DNA from: Clostridiales bacterium | GTDB lineage: Bacteria > Bacillota > DSM-16504 > Desulfitibacterales > JAICDB01 | Assembly (NCBI GenBank): GCA_020063565.1 | Contig: JAICDB010000011.1 | Location: forward strand, 1-64,000 | DNA: 64,000 nt | Direction of reading: 5' to 3' | Shown: positions 8,396 through 19,516 of the stretch, piece by piece | Numbering within the stretch: the stretch's first letter is position 1 | How the letters are laid out: every line of letters begins with the position of its first letter | Notes under the pieces: model-generated | What the model saw: only the letters and a program-made list of their open reading frames with translations | Databases searched by the model: none | Told to the model about the DNA's origin: nothing | Translations under genes and position numbers: made by a program

Positions 8396-10181
8396 ACAAA
8401 AAATATTCAGTTTTATAGATGGTGAGTTGTCTTCACATGAAGAGCGCACCCTCTACGGCCAGTTGTCTAATTCTCCTTCATTAATGACAGAATACAACCT
8501 GGCGAAGGATTTAGATGATTTACTGGAAGATGCCATTACCCATGTGGATCCTCCCGAGGATTTTGCAGAAAATGTGCTGAAATTAATTTCTGAAAGCGAG
8601 AATCCTGAAGGGAATGCCGATATAACAGTTCCCGAAGCTACCAGCCATAATAAACAATCCCTTAAGAAAGAGGCCCTGTGGCGAGGCTGGATCGGTCGGG
8701 CAGCAGGACTCGCACTGGCGGTTTTACTGGGAATTAGCGCATTTGCAGCAAATACCCTGCAACTTGCCGATAATTTCGGTACTGACGTAGAAAACCGGCA
8801 CAATCAGGAAATAATCATGGAGCCAACAGTGGTGCCTGGCAATGCGGTTCCTGAGGATGGTTCACAACCTGACAAAACGCAAAACAATCCGGAAAATGAA
8901 ACTTCCAATCCCGGCCAGGTAGTTGAAGATACTGCTAACCCACTTCCTTTTCCGGAAGGGGAACAGGGTACTGGTGAAAGCAACGCCCACTCAAACCAGA
9001 GAGATGACACTTCCAAAGAAGGCGCCCAAGAAAAAGATACTATGATAGCTTTTGAGAATAACTCCGGTAAGCAGCACAATGTTCTTCGGGAACAAGCTCC
9101 TTCTGAAGGTGAAGAGCAGCCTTCTTCTGAAAATACTGAGTCAGGAAATAGTGATGGTACGTTTGTGGTTATGGGGCATAACCCTACAAACAATATAACT
9201 ACTGATAAGGTATTTGAAACATTAAGTAATATTTCACAGCCTCTTTGGACGGCTAGCGGAGAAGTAATTTTTGCCGCACAGGGTGAAAAGGGCTATACAT
9301 GGTATAAGGGAAATCTTGATACTGAAAAGATCAATAAACTGGTGGGGCCCCTCAAGGTGGCAGGAAAGTGGTCTCTTGCTGTTAATAAAGTTGCATTTAC
9401 TGCTCCGGATGCAGATGGAATATCCTGTATTTGGACTGCAGATAGCAGTGGTAACATTGAAAATATGACACCGGCAGATGCTGAATCTGCCAGTGGAGAT
9501 AAAAACAATGGGAGATGGGCATTTAACCCTGTGTGGTCTGCCAGGGGAGAAATAGCTTATCTCACTGAAAGATTTGGTGATGTGGACATCATGGTGGTTG
9601 ATGCCCGGGGTAATGCACGCCGCCTGACAACTTCAAGGGAGAAGGAAAGCTACCCTGTTTGGTCTCCTGACGGTCAAAAAATAGCCTACTATCGCTACTG
9701 GTATGATAAGAAGACAGGAAAGCAAGTTGGGCAGGTATATGTTCAAAATGCTGATGGCAGCAACCTTCAGGCTGTTACCCCGTTAGTCGGTTCACAGAGT
9801 ATGGTGCCTGCATGGTCACCTGATGGAAAACTGCTTGCGATAAATGTTGCAGGTGACGTGAATGGAATCTGGCAAACCGGTATTGATAATTCCAACTGGA
9901 AACAGCTACGAGAAGAAGGTGCAGGACAGGTTATTTCCTGGTCTCCTGATGGTCAAAGCATTGCATTTAATGATTCTGAAGGCAAAATGCATGTCTTGAG
10001 AAGAAAGACTGCCCGTCAGGAAGCACAACTGCTGTCTATTCCTACTGAAGGATTGCCGCAAAGCTTCCAGGTATCATGGTCACCGGACGCAAACGAATTG
10101 CTTTTTGAAATGGTTAATCCTGAAACTTCACAAAGTGAAATCCTGAGAGCAACATTACCTAAAGCTGTAAGTGCATATTAA
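8376..10181 (+). CDS. Membrane anti-sigma factor with a C-terminal TolB-like beta-propeller
   Basis: 601 residues. The N-terminal part (1-75) resembles an anti-sigma domain (FSFIDGELSSHEERTLYGQL) but lacks the HxxxCxxC zinc motif. One membrane helix follows at about 108-130. An acidic, Ser/Pro/Asn-rich spacer (about 135-270) leads to a beta-propeller of PD40-type repeats, seen as WSPDGQKIAYY, WSPDGKLLAI, WSPDGQSIAF and WSPDANELLF. The propeller should lie outside the membrane and could sense a ligand or protein. It overlaps the sigma gene at its start, so it almost certainly controls that sigma. It ends at a strong terminator. Confidence 0.85.
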   Translation: MKFQESKQKIFSFIDGELSSHEERTLYGQLSNSPSLMTEYNLAKDLDDLLEDAITHVDPPEDFAENVLKLISESENPEGNADITVPEATSHNKQSLKKEALWRGWIGRAAGLALAVLLGISAFAANTLQLADNFGTDVENRHNQEIIMEPTVVPGNAVPEDGSQPDKTQNNPENETSNPGQVVEDTANPLPFPEGEQGTGESNAHSNQRDDTSKEGAQEKDTMIAFENNSGKQHNVLREQAPSEGEEQPSSENTESGNSDGTFVVMGHNPTNNITTDKVFETLSNISQPLWTASGEVIFAAQGEKGYTWYKGNLDTEKINKLVGPLKVAGKWSLAVNKVAFTAPDADGISCIWTADSSGNIENMTPADAESASGDKNNGRWAFNPVWSARGEIAYLTERFGDVDIMVVDARGNARRLTTSREKESYPVWSPDGQKIAYYRYWYDKKTGKQVGQVYVQNADGSNLQAVTPLVGSQSMVPAWSPDGKLLAINVAGDVNGIWQTGIDNSNWKQLREEGAGQVISWSPDGQSIAFNDSEGKMHVLRRKTARQEAQLLSIPTEGLPQSFQVSWSPDANELLFEMVNPETSQSEILRATLPKAVSAY

Positions 10182-10216
10182 GCTAGTGGGGCATTTATGC
10201 CCTGCTAGCTTTTTCT
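10182..10216 (+). terminator. Rho-independent terminator after the sigma/anti-sigma operon
   Basis: AGCTAG-T-GGGGCAT pairs with ATGCCC-TG-CTAGCT, followed by TTTTTC. It starts directly after the anti-sigma stop codon. Confidence 0.85.
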
Positions 10217-10416
10217 GCTATCATGGATAATTTTCCTAAATCTGGGCAGTTTTTAAAATGTAAAAAGAGCAAGCTTTCACAAGGAATTCTCTAGTAAATA
10301 TAGAATATTACAATAAATCGAGCAATATATATAAGCGAAACTTAATTCAGAGGGAGTTATAGTATAAATATTTAACATTTTTGGTAAATATAAAAATAAA
10401 TGAAAGGAAGATGCTG

Positions 10417-10839
10417 GTGAAAAAAGATGTGTTGGTGCGTGTGAGGGGTACTCAAACTAATGATCTGGGAGAGAAAGACACCATCGAGCTGGTAACTGAA
10501 GGTAAAATGTTTGTCAAAAACAAGTCCTACTACATTGTGTATAACGAATCGGCAGTATCAGGAATGGAAGGTACCACTACATCCCTTAAAGTAGAGCCAA
10601 CCAAAGTAACACTTAACAGAATGGGTTCCTCGGAACAGAAATCGACCTTTGAGAAGGGAGTTTACAATTCGGGTCATTATGTAACTCCTTATGGTACAAT
10701 GGCAATAGCTGTTAATCCAAGTAAAGTTGATGTTGACTTGACAGATGGTGGGGGAAGTATTAATCTAGAGTATGAATTAGAGATAGGACATGAAAAGGTA
10801 AGTGATAATCAATTGCTAATAACTGTTCGAGATCTTTAA
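10417..10839 (+). CDS. DUF1934 family beta-barrel protein (YwiB-like)
   Basis: 140 residues from GTG 10417 (MKKDVLVRVRGTQTND), chosen because GAAAGGAAG lies about seven bases upstream. An upstream in-frame start would add about 12 residues. DUF1934 proteins are small calycin-like beta-barrels of unknown function that typically precede argS in Bacillota, as here. Conserved pieces are the opening VRGTQ and the central PYGTMAIAVNP region (about residues 92-105). Confidence 0.85.
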   Translation: MKKDVLVRVRGTQTNDLGEKDTIELVTEGKMFVKNKSYYIVYNESAVSGMEGTTTSLKVEPTKVTLNRMGSSEQKSTFEKGVYNSGHYVTPYGTMAIAVNPSKVDVDLTDGGGSINLEYELEIGHEKVSDNQLLITVRDL

Positions 10840-10902
10840 TTTTTATAGCGCCAATAATTTTAAGGTTTGGCTTTTAAATTTTTAAAAATGCGCGATAGGG
10901 GG

Positions 10903-10931
10903 CGTTCGGGGGAGGTACCCTCGAACGCCAA
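10903..10931. repeat. Strong GC-rich hairpin between the DUF1934 gene and argS
   Basis: GGCGTTCG pairs with CGAACGCC around a GGG...CCC inner stem. The flanks share GCCAATAATTT (10849-10859 and 10928-10938), so the roughly 79-base segment may be an insertion or duplication. It could act as a terminator or processing site, but no T tract follows. Confidence 0.5.
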
Positions 10932-10973
10932 TAATTTGATTGCGTTAATGTGGTAAAAGGAGTTGGAAAAGTC

Positions 10974-12656
10974 GTGAGCAGTGTAAGTGAGATTCAGGGC
11001 AAAATAAAAGCTGCTTTGGTACAAGCCCTGGAAAAAAGCAAAAAAGAAAATGAATTGACATTTGAGACAGTTCCTGATTTTGTAGTTGAGGTTCCAAGGG
11101 AAAAGGAGCATGGTGACTTTGCGACTAATTTGGCAATGTTACTTGCCAAGCAGGCTAAGAAAGCCCCTAGAGAAATTGCTGGTATTCTGGAAAAATACCT
11201 AGATACAGAAGGAACCTGGATAAAAAAGACTGAAATTGCAGGACCCGGATTTATAAATTTTTATCTTAATCATGAATGGTTGTATGAAGTATTACCTAAA
11301 GTGCATAAAGAAGACGAAGATTTTGGAAAATGTGATATTGGGAAAGGTAAAAAGGTGCAAGTGGAATTTGTAAGTGCAAATCCTACGGGATTGCTGCATA
11401 TGGGAAATGCCAGGGGGGCAGCCTTAGGAGATTCTATAGCAAACCTTCTGGATGCAGCAGGGTTTGATGTACAGCGCGAGTATTACATAAATGATGCGGG
11501 AAATCAAATTCAAAACTTTGGTAAGTCACTGGAGGCCAGGTATTTACAAGCTCTGGGACATGATGTGCCATTCCCTGATGAGGGCTACCATGGTAAGGAT
11601 TTAATAGATACTGTGAAAAGATTTATCGATTTATATAATGATAAATATCTAGATACTTCGGAAGAGGTACGCCAGGAAGCTCTTATTCAATTTGCTCTGG
11701 AAGAAAAGCTCTCTCATATCAGGAAAGTTTTGAGTGATTTTGGTGTAAAATATGATGTTTGGTTTAGCGAGCAGTCATTGCATGACAGCGGTGAAGTTGA
11801 AGAGACTGTGAAAATTTTAAGAGAAGCAGGCTATGTTTATGAAAATGAAGGTGCATTATGGTTTAAATCAAGTGAATTTGGGGATGAAAAGGATGAGGTT
11901 TTAGTACGCTCAAATGGTACCCCTACCTATTTTGCAGCTGATATTGCATATCATAGAAATAAATTTCAGAGGGGTTTTAACTGGGTTATAAACTTGTGGG
12001 GTGCAGACCACCACGGCCATGTTGCCCGTATGAAGGGCGCCATGAAGGCCCTTGGTTATGACCCGGATAATCTTGAGATTGTTTTGATGCAGCTTGTAAG
12101 GTTGTTCCAGGGCGGAGAAATTTTAAGAATGTCCAAGAGAACCGGAACCTATGTTACACTGCAAGAGTTGATTGAGGAAGTGGGAGTGGACGCTGCCCGT
12201 TACTTCTTTGTAATGAGAAGTGCAGACAGTCATCTCGATTTTGATCTTGACCTGGCAAAATCACAGACCCAGGAAAATCCTGTCTTTTATGTCCAATATG
12301 CCCATGCACGTATATGTAGCATTTTAAGGCAGGCAGATGAGCTTGGAATTACAGTTCCTCAACCGCAAGAAGTTAATTTAAAGCTTCTCAATTCAAAGCC
12401 TGAATTGGAGCTTATCCGCAAAATAGCAGATCTAGAAGTTGTAGTTGAAGGTGCGGCTCAAAGCCTGGAACCACATCGCCTTACAAGGTATGCTCATGAA
12501 CTGGCAAGTCTCTTTCATAGTTTTTATACCTCTTGCAGGGTTCTTAATGATGATCGGGACCTTCAGGGAGCGCGCCTGGTAATTGTTAACACAACTAGAA
12601 TTGCACTTAGAAATGTATTAAAATTAATAGGAGTTACTGCACCAGAAAAAATGTAG
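10974..12656 (+). CDS. argS: Arginyl-tRNA synthetase
   Basis: 560 residues from GTG 10974 (MSSVSEIQGKIK), with AAAAGGAG ten bases upstream; an upstream GTG at 10950 has no ribosome site. It has the class I signatures SANPTGLLHMGNARG (HIGH equivalent) and RMSKRTG (KMSK), an N-terminal Add-1 domain (EHGDFATNLAMLL) and the C-terminal DALR anticodon-binding domain ending IALRNVLKLIGV. It charges tRNA-Arg. Length and motifs are normal. Confidence 0.97.
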   Translation: MSSVSEIQGKIKAALVQALEKSKKENELTFETVPDFVVEVPREKEHGDFATNLAMLLAKQAKKAPREIAGILEKYLDTEGTWIKKTEIAGPGFINFYLNHEWLYEVLPKVHKEDEDFGKCDIGKGKKVQVEFVSANPTGLLHMGNARGAALGDSIANLLDAAGFDVQREYYINDAGNQIQNFGKSLEARYLQALGHDVPFPDEGYHGKDLIDTVKRFIDLYNDKYLDTSEEVRQEALIQFALEEKLSHIRKVLSDFGVKYDVWFSEQSLHDSGEVEETVKILREAGYVYENEGALWFKSSEFGDEKDEVLVRSNGTPTYFAADIAYHRNKFQRGFNWVINLWGADHHGHVARMKGAMKALGYDPDNLEIVLMQLVRLFQGGEILRMSKRTGTYVTLQELIEEVGVDAARYFFVMRSADSHLDFDLDLAKSQTQENPVFYVQYAHARICSILRQADELGITVPQPQEVNLKLLNSKPELELIRKIADLEVVVEGAAQSLEPHRLTRYAHELASLFHSFYTSCRVLNDDRDLQGARLVIVNTTRIALRNVLKLIGVTAPEKM

Positions 12657-12739
12657 CTTTGGTTTCGGGTGATCCTGGAAGGGTGTTATAATCGCCCTAT
12701 TTTCAAGTTTAGCTTTCTTAGAGGTCTTAGCGTAATTAG

Positions 12740-14370
<1,631 letters not shown>

Positions 14371-14371
<1 letters not shown>

Positions 14372-15459
14372 TGTGGAAATCCCGCTTACTCTTTGAAGGT
14401 GAGAAAGAAATCTTTAACAACTTCATTGCTACCTGTGCTAAAGGACATATTTTGCAGTCCTGGGAATGGGGAGAAGTTAAAAGGCGTACCGGCTGGCAAC
14501 CTTTCCGGTTAGTGGTGGAAAATGACGCGGGAGATATAGTGGCAGCAATTTCCCTTTTAAAAAGGGAAATGCCATTTTTAAAAAGAGCTATTTTTTATGC
14601 GCCACGAGGACCGGTCCTCGATATTAAAAATGAAGAGCTATTTTCTTTCCTTATGAAAGAAGTAGAAAAAGTAGCACGAGATGAAAAGGTTGCCTTTTTA
14701 AAAATTGATCCGGATATTCCTATAGAAAATACCGAATTTAGAAATCTCTTACAAAAACAGGGTTTTGTTTCTGAAGGCAGTGGCAAAAATTTTGAGGGAA
14801 TTCAACCTAACTTTGTCATGAGGTTGGACATAACTCCTTCAGAAGAAGACCTGCTAAAGAGTTTTCACTCCAAAACACGCTATAACATTAGGCTTGCCAA
14901 AAAGCGGGGAGTTGAGATAAAAGAAGACTGTGAAAGGTCGGATTTAAAACCGTTTTATGAAATTCTAAAAATAACTGCAGAGCGGGATAAATTTTTAATT
15001 CGTTCCTACCCCTATTTTGAAACCCTGTGGGAGGAACTGGTGGAAAAGAGGTTAGCAAAACTATTTATGGCCTATTATAAAGGTCAGCCCATATCAGGTA
15101 CAATGGCATTTATAATGGGAGATAAGGCCTGGTATATTTACGGTGCTTCAGATAATGAGCATCGCAAGCATATGCCTAATTATCTCCTGCAGTGGCATAT
15201 GATACTCTGGGCTAAGTCTCAGGGGTGTACAATGTATGATTTCAGGGGAGTTTCAGGAGACCTTTCCCCGGAAAATCCACTTTATGGACTTTATAGATTT
15301 AAAAAGGGCTTTAATCCTGAACTTGTAGAATTTGTAGGCGAGTACAATTATATTTATTCTCCCTTTTATTATAGGTTCTGGAAAACAGCGGAACCAATCT
15401 ACGGTAAAACTGTTCGAAAGGCGTTGGCATTAAAGAAAAAAATAACCGGTAAGAAGTAA
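14371..15459 (+). CDS. FemAB-like aminoacyl-tRNA-dependent peptidoglycan ligase
   Basis: 362 residues with two GNAT-like halves as in FemX/FemA: residues about 1-150 (QSWEWGEVKRRTGW) and 150-345 (SFHSKTRYNIRLAKKRGVE, then DFRGVSGDLSPENPLYGLYR). These proteins add amino acids to the lipid II stem peptide to form interpeptide bridges. GTG at 14371 overlaps the pyrG stop by one base. The next gene is alanine racemase, which fits a role in the wall. The bridge amino acid is not predictable. Confidence 0.85.
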
Positions 15460-15500
15460 AAAGTACCCCATGATTGAATGAAGTATGAGGAGAGAAGATT

Positions 15501-16694
15501 ATGCTCGAAACACCTCTGGCCCCGGCATGGATTCAAATTGATTCCGGGGCCATTGTACATAATTTCTTAAAGTTAAAGGAAAGGCTTAAAAAAAATACCA
15601 GGATTTTAGCCGTAGTTAAAGCTGACGCGTACGGCTGCGGGGCAGAAGAAATGGCCAGGGTTTTGTTGGATGCAGGGGCGGATATGCTTGGTGTTACTTC
15701 CCTTACTGAAGCGCTGGAATTGAGAAGGACCGGTATTGCTGCTCCTATACTGGTATTTGCCCCGCTTTTACCGGAAAGTATGCAAGCTGCCCTGGAAAAT
15801 GATTTGACGGTAAGTGTAGGTAGACCCGGGGAGTTAAAGGAACTGGCCATTGCAGCAAAAAATATCCAGAAAAAAGCTACTATTCATTTAAAAATTGAAA
15901 CGGGCATGGGACGAACCGGCTTCTTCCCGGAGGAGCTTTCTGATGTTACCAGTATTCTAAAAGGGGAAAGTTTATTGGAGCTTGAGGGAGTATATACTCA
16001 CTTTGCCAGGGCGGGTAACGCTGGCTATACTAAAAAACAATTTACAAAGTTTATAAATTGTGTGGAATATCTGGAGAGATTGGGAGTAAATGTACCTTTC
16101 AAACACTGCGCAAACAGTACTGCGGCAGTATCATATCCTGAGATGCAGCTTGATATGGTAAGGGTGGGTACTTTGTTATACGGCCAAAAACCTGCTTCCT
16201 TACAAAAAAATTTGGATATTAAGGACCCATGGCGGGTTTATGCCCGTATCCTTACAGTTAGAAAGATTCCCAAGGGACATTATATAGGATATGGCGGGGA
16301 ATTTAGAACAAAAAGGGAATCAACAATAGCAGTTATTCCGATAGGATTTGCAGACGGTTATGCAACTGTCCCCGAGGCCAGGCCGAAGGATTTCATAGAT
16401 TTGTTGAAGAAAGTTGCAAAGGATGTTTTAGCGTATTTGGGAAAAGGTCCTCAAGCTGCCGCTGTTTCTATACGGAATAAAAGGGTACCGGTAGTTGGAA
16501 GAATAGGTATGCAGCTATCAATGATAGATGTTACGGAAATCCCGAATGTTAGAGTTGGTGAAGAAGTCAAATTAGCTATGCGACGTATAACAGCTTCCTC
16601 AAAATTACCGAGAGTATATGTTAAAGATGGAAAGCCTTACAAGGTACGTTACTTGGAAGGTAAACTGGAGGATATGGCTGCTCTTAGCAAATAA
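15501..16694 (+). CDS. alr: Alanine racemase
   Basis: 397 residues, a fold-type III PLP enzyme. The PLP lysine lies in VVKADAYGCG (residues 37-46). The second-base tyrosine region is GYGGEF (about 257) and the substrate-binding stretch is RIGMQLSMIDVT (about 334-345). It makes D-alanine for peptidoglycan. An insertion near residues 300-320 (KKVAKDVLAYLGKGPQAAA) makes it slightly longer than usual. It lies between the FemAB-like gene and sppA. Confidence 0.95.
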   Translation: MLETPLAPAWIQIDSGAIVHNFLKLKERLKKNTRILAVVKADAYGCGAEEMARVLLDAGADMLGVTSLTEALELRRTGIAAPILVFAPLLPESMQAALENDLTVSVGRPGELKELAIAAKNIQKKATIHLKIETGMGRTGFFPEELSDVTSILKGESLLELEGVYTHFARAGNAGYTKKQFTKFINCVEYLERLGVNVPFKHCANSTAAVSYPEMQLDMVRVGTLLYGQKPASLQKNLDIKDPWRVYARILTVRKIPKGHYIGYGGEFRTKRESTIAVIPIGFADGYATVPEARPKDFIDLLKKVAKDVLAYLGKGPQAAAVSIRNKRVPVVGRIGMQLSMIDVTEIPNVRVGEEVKLAMRRITASSKLPRVYVKDGKPYKVRYLEGKLEDMAALSK

Positions 16695-16712
16695 TGAAAA
16701 GGGGATGAATAA

Positions 16713-17600
16713 ATGTCAAAAAAGGTTATTACAGGGGCTTTTTTGCTGTTATTAGCTTTTGTAGTTATATTTTCCTTTGTAGGAACAAACAGATTTTATG
16801 ATCGTGGTCAAAGAAATGAACCGGGCCAAGCAATAGCCCTTATTCATATTGAAGGTCCAATAACAGGAGGAGCTTCTTCTAAATTTTTAGAAGCAAGGGC
16901 AGGTTCCATGTCAATTATGGAACAATTGAAAAGTGCCAGGGAGGATAATGATGTAAAAGCAGTGCTTTTAAGAATTAATAGCCCGGGAGGTAGTGCAGCT
17001 GCTTCTCAGGAAATAGCTGCTGAGATTGATAAGATAAAGGAAGCCGGTAAAATTGTTGTAGCATCTATGGGTGATATTGCGGCATCCGGAGGTTACTGGA
17101 TAGCGGCACGGGCAGATAAAATTATGGCAAACGCAGCGACAATGACGGGCAGTATCGGGGTAATAATGCAACAAACCGATTTAACGAAGTTATATGAGAA
17201 AATCGGCATAGATATAAATGTCATAAAAAGCGGTAAATATAAAGATATTGGTTCTTCGGCCAGGGAAATGTCACCTGAGGAAAGGGAAATATTGCAGTCC
17301 ATGGTAAATGATATATTTGAACAATTTGTTCAGGTTGTTGCTGAGGGAAGGAATCTACCGGAAGATGAAGTTAGAAAAATTGCCGATGGGCGTATTTTTA
17401 CCGGAAAGCAGGCAAAGGAATTAGGGCTTGTCGATAGACTGGGAAACTTTTATGATGCAGTGCAATTTACGGCAGATCTTGCAGCTATAGAAGGAGAGCC
17501 TGAAATAAAGGTATATACTGCGCCAGGTCCCTTTGGCGATTTTTTTAATATCTTTTCATTAAAGGGTATTTTGAAGAAAAATTTTGTAGAAATATATTAA
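16713..17600 (+). CDS. sppA: Signal peptide peptidase SppA (36K type)
   Basis: 295 residues with one N-terminal membrane anchor (about residues 4-24) and a ClpP-like peptidase domain. The nucleophile lies in MGDIAASGGYWIAA and the general-base lysine in KSGKYKDIGS, the Ser-Lys dyad of this family. It digests released signal peptides at the membrane. Start ATG 16713 follows GGGGATG. The YIP1 gene starts 15 bases later, so they are probably cotranscribed. Confidence 0.93.
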   Translation: MSKKVITGAFLLLLAFVVIFSFVGTNRFYDRGQRNEPGQAIALIHIEGPITGGASSKFLEARAGSMSIMEQLKSAREDNDVKAVLLRINSPGGSAAASQEIAAEIDKIKEAGKIVVASMGDIAASGGYWIAARADKIMANAATMTGSIGVIMQQTDLTKLYEKIGIDINVIKSGKYKDIGSSAREMSPEEREILQSMVNDIFEQFVQVVAEGRNLPEDEVRKIADGRIFTGKQAKELGLVDRLGNFYDAVQFTADLAAIEGEPEIKVYTAPGPFGDFFNIFSLKGILKKNFVEIY

Positions 17601-17615
17601 GGGGAGGGGTTTAAA

Positions 17616-18287
17616 GTGAGTGATGAAAAAGAGCTAACCTATCTAGACGCACTGTATGGTATGGTAACGAACCCGTTTCCAACATTAAAAAAAGTTACCG
17701 ATAGGGAAAAATTAAGCTGGTCACTTCTTACTTTTTTTGGAGTCCAACTATTTTCTCTTGTTTTAAGTTTTAATTTAACTAGAAGTTCCTCGCTGCCGGA
17801 AAACCTCCCCAGGGAAATTCCTCCTCATCTTGTACCTCCTCTTATGAAGTTTATGGAAGGCTTTACCTTTATTGGAGGCATAATAGGTATACTCATGGGA
17901 GTAGTATTGTGGTTTGTTGCTTCGGGAGTATTAGCGTTAATAGCACAATTTTTTGGGGGGAGCGGAAATGGTAAAAGGCTTTTTATTGCCCTGGGATTTA
18001 CATCTGTGCCTGTAATTTTTAGCTCACTGTTCAATTTTATTTTTAGAGTAACAGGTGTAACTACTTTGCTGGGTTTCTTGACAGGTCTGGCAGTTTTCAT
18101 CTGGACAATTTTCCTTGATGTACTGGCAGTTAAAGCTACTCAGGGGTTAAATACAGCTAAGGCTTTGGCGGTAGTTTTATTACCGGGTCTCATGGTTGTT
18201 GGGGTAGTTGCCTTCATCATTTTTATCTTTATTTTTTCTTTAATTCCCCTTTTTCAACAGTTTCCGGCAAAATTTCCTATAATATAA
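17616..18287 (+). CDS. YIP1 family membrane protein
   Basis: 223 residues with five predicted membrane helices and the N-terminal signature YGMVTNPFPTLKKV of YIP1-domain proteins. Their bacterial function is unclear. GTG 17616 is preceded by GGGGAGGGG. It ends the alr-sppA group. A tail of hydrophobic residues, FIIFIFIFSLIPLFQQF, closes the protein. Confidence 0.8.
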   Translation: MSDEKELTYLDALYGMVTNPFPTLKKVTDREKLSWSLLTFFGVQLFSLVLSFNLTRSSSLPENLPREIPPHLVPPLMKFMEGFTFIGGIIGILMGVVLWFVASGVLALIAQFFGGSGNGKRLFIALGFTSVPVIFSSLFNFIFRVTGVTTLLGFLTGLAVFIWTIFLDVLAVKATQGLNTAKALAVVLLPGLMVVGVVAFIIFIFIFSLIPLFQQFPAKFPII

Positions 18288-18300
18288 TAAAAGCTTACTA

Positions 18301-18329
18301 GAAGGAAATTCTCTATTTTTGTGGAAATA
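18301..18329 (+). promoter_or_regulatory. Possible sigma-H promoter for spo0F
   Basis: GAAGGAAAT (18301-18309) fits the RNAGGAWWW -35 consensus. After 11 bases GTGGAAATA (18321-18329) fits RNNGAATWW with one mismatch. spo0F is sigma-H dependent in Bacillus subtilis, so the placement about 35 bases before the start is sensible. This is pattern matching, not proof. Confidence 0.4.
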
Positions 18330-18363
18330 ATTTCTTGTAGATGGCGCTAAAGGGGGAAAACTA

Positions 18364-18729
18364 ATGGATAGTCACCATGAAAAAACACCTAAAGTTATGA
18401 TTGTTGATGATCAACTTGGAGTAAGAATGTTGCTTGAAGAAACATTTAAAAGTGAAGATTGCTGTGTTTTAACTGCTCAAGATGGCTTAAAAGCGTTGGA
18501 ACTTCTGGAGAAGGAACAGCCTGCTGCCATATTTATAGATTATAAAATGCCGACAATGAATGGTTTAGAAGTTGCCAAGAAAATAAAAGAGAAAGGATAT
18601 AAATGTAAAATTGTATTAATGACTGCTTATGGTGAAATTGCAAATCTCAACCATGCTGAAGTAAATGATTACCTGATCAAACCCTTTGATATTCAAAAAG
18701 CAAGGGATATTTTACATAGTATTTTATAA
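18364..18729 (+). CDS. spo0F: Spo0F-like single-domain response regulator
   Basis: 121 residues, only a receiver domain: acidic pair in MIVDDQLGVR, phosphoacceptor Asp in FIDYKMP (about residue 60), Thr in LMTAYGE and Lys in LIKPFD. It has no output domain. The neighbouring fba gene is the classic spo0F context in Bacillota. It relays phosphate in the sporulation phosphorelay. A CheY-like role is the alternative, but context favours Spo0F. Confidence 0.85.
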   Translation: MDSHHEKTPKVMIVDDQLGVRMLLEETFKSEDCCVLTAQDGLKALELLEKEQPAAIFIDYKMPTMNGLEVAKKIKEKGYKCKIVLMTAYGEIANLNHAEVNDYLIKPFDIQKARDILHSIL

Positions 18730-18750
18730 TTTGTATGGAGCCTTTAAGTG

Positions 18751-18790
18751 AGTGTTCGAAAGGAGCGCCAACTTTTCGAACATCATCTTT
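18751..18790. repeat. Interspersed repeat family 1, copy 2 (internally deleted)
   Basis: Only the two ends remain: GTGTTCGAAAGGAGCG joined to ACTTTTCGAACATC. It can fold as a single hairpin and lies 3' to spo0F. Confidence 0.75.
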
Positions 18791-18815
18791 AAGCCTTAGG
18801 GAAAGGAAGGATTAA

Positions 18816-19490
18816 ATGATAGTACCCACTTCAACAGTAGTAGCGCTCCACTGTCCAGCTTGTGGTAAAATGGAATTAAACAGCTTATCTTTGTTTGAAT
18901 TTAGTGGTTCTTCCTCTGCAGTTAAAAAGTGTTCTTGTGGTGAAGATTTGATAAATATTTATTCTAAAGATAGAAAAGTTTTCTGGTTACAATTTTATTG
19001 TGTGATGTGTGATTCCCACCATGTTAGCAGACTGAAAAGACAGGAACTCTGGTCTCCATGTACGGGGAAAGGTTTTGAAATATACTGTGATGAAACTACC
19101 CTGGAAGTGGGTTATATAGGAACTAAGGGCTGGGTACAGGAAAAAATTATGCATCAGCCCCAATCAATATCAGACGTAGCCAAGGAGATGGGTTTTACAG
19201 AGTATTTTACAAACCCTGAAGTAATGTATGAAATTTTAGAACAGCTTTATCATATGGCTGAAAACGGTAACCTCTTTTGCAGTTGCGGGAACCATAATTT
19301 GGAAATAGAGATTTTTCCCGAAAACTTAGAAATAATGTGTGAAGATTGTGGTTCCAGGGGAAAAATAATGGCAGAAACTGAAGATGATTTGAAAGAGATG
19401 CTTTCATTTTCAAGGATAAAATTAACCAATAAAAAAATTTTTTGTCCTAACGATACCAACCTCAAAAAGGGAAGTTTTAAGAAAAAGTAA
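18816..19490 (+). CDS. Zinc-ribbon protein of unknown function
   Basis: 224 residues with three Cys groups: CPACGK plus CSCGED (about residues 11-46), CVMCDSHH (about 64-71), and CSCGNH plus CEDCGS (about 155-187). These suggest two or three zinc ribbons. The centre, QSISDVAKEMGFTEYF, looks like a helical segment. I do not recognise the family name. It lies between spo0F and fba and has the ribosome site GGAAAGGAAGG. Metal-dependent nucleic acid or protein binding is only a guess. Confidence 0.7.
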   Translation: MIVPTSTVVALHCPACGKMELNSLSLFEFSGSSSAVKKCSCGEDLINIYSKDRKVFWLQFYCVMCDSHHVSRLKRQELWSPCTGKGFEIYCDETTLEVGYIGTKGWVQEKIMHQPQSISDVAKEMGFTEYFTNPEVMYEILEQLYHMAENGNLFCSCGNHNLEIEIFPENLEIMCEDCGSRGKIMAETEDDLKEMLSFSRIKLTNKKIFCPNDTNLKKGSFKKK

Positions 19491-19516
19491 AACATCATAT
19501 TAAGGAGGAGTTTTTT

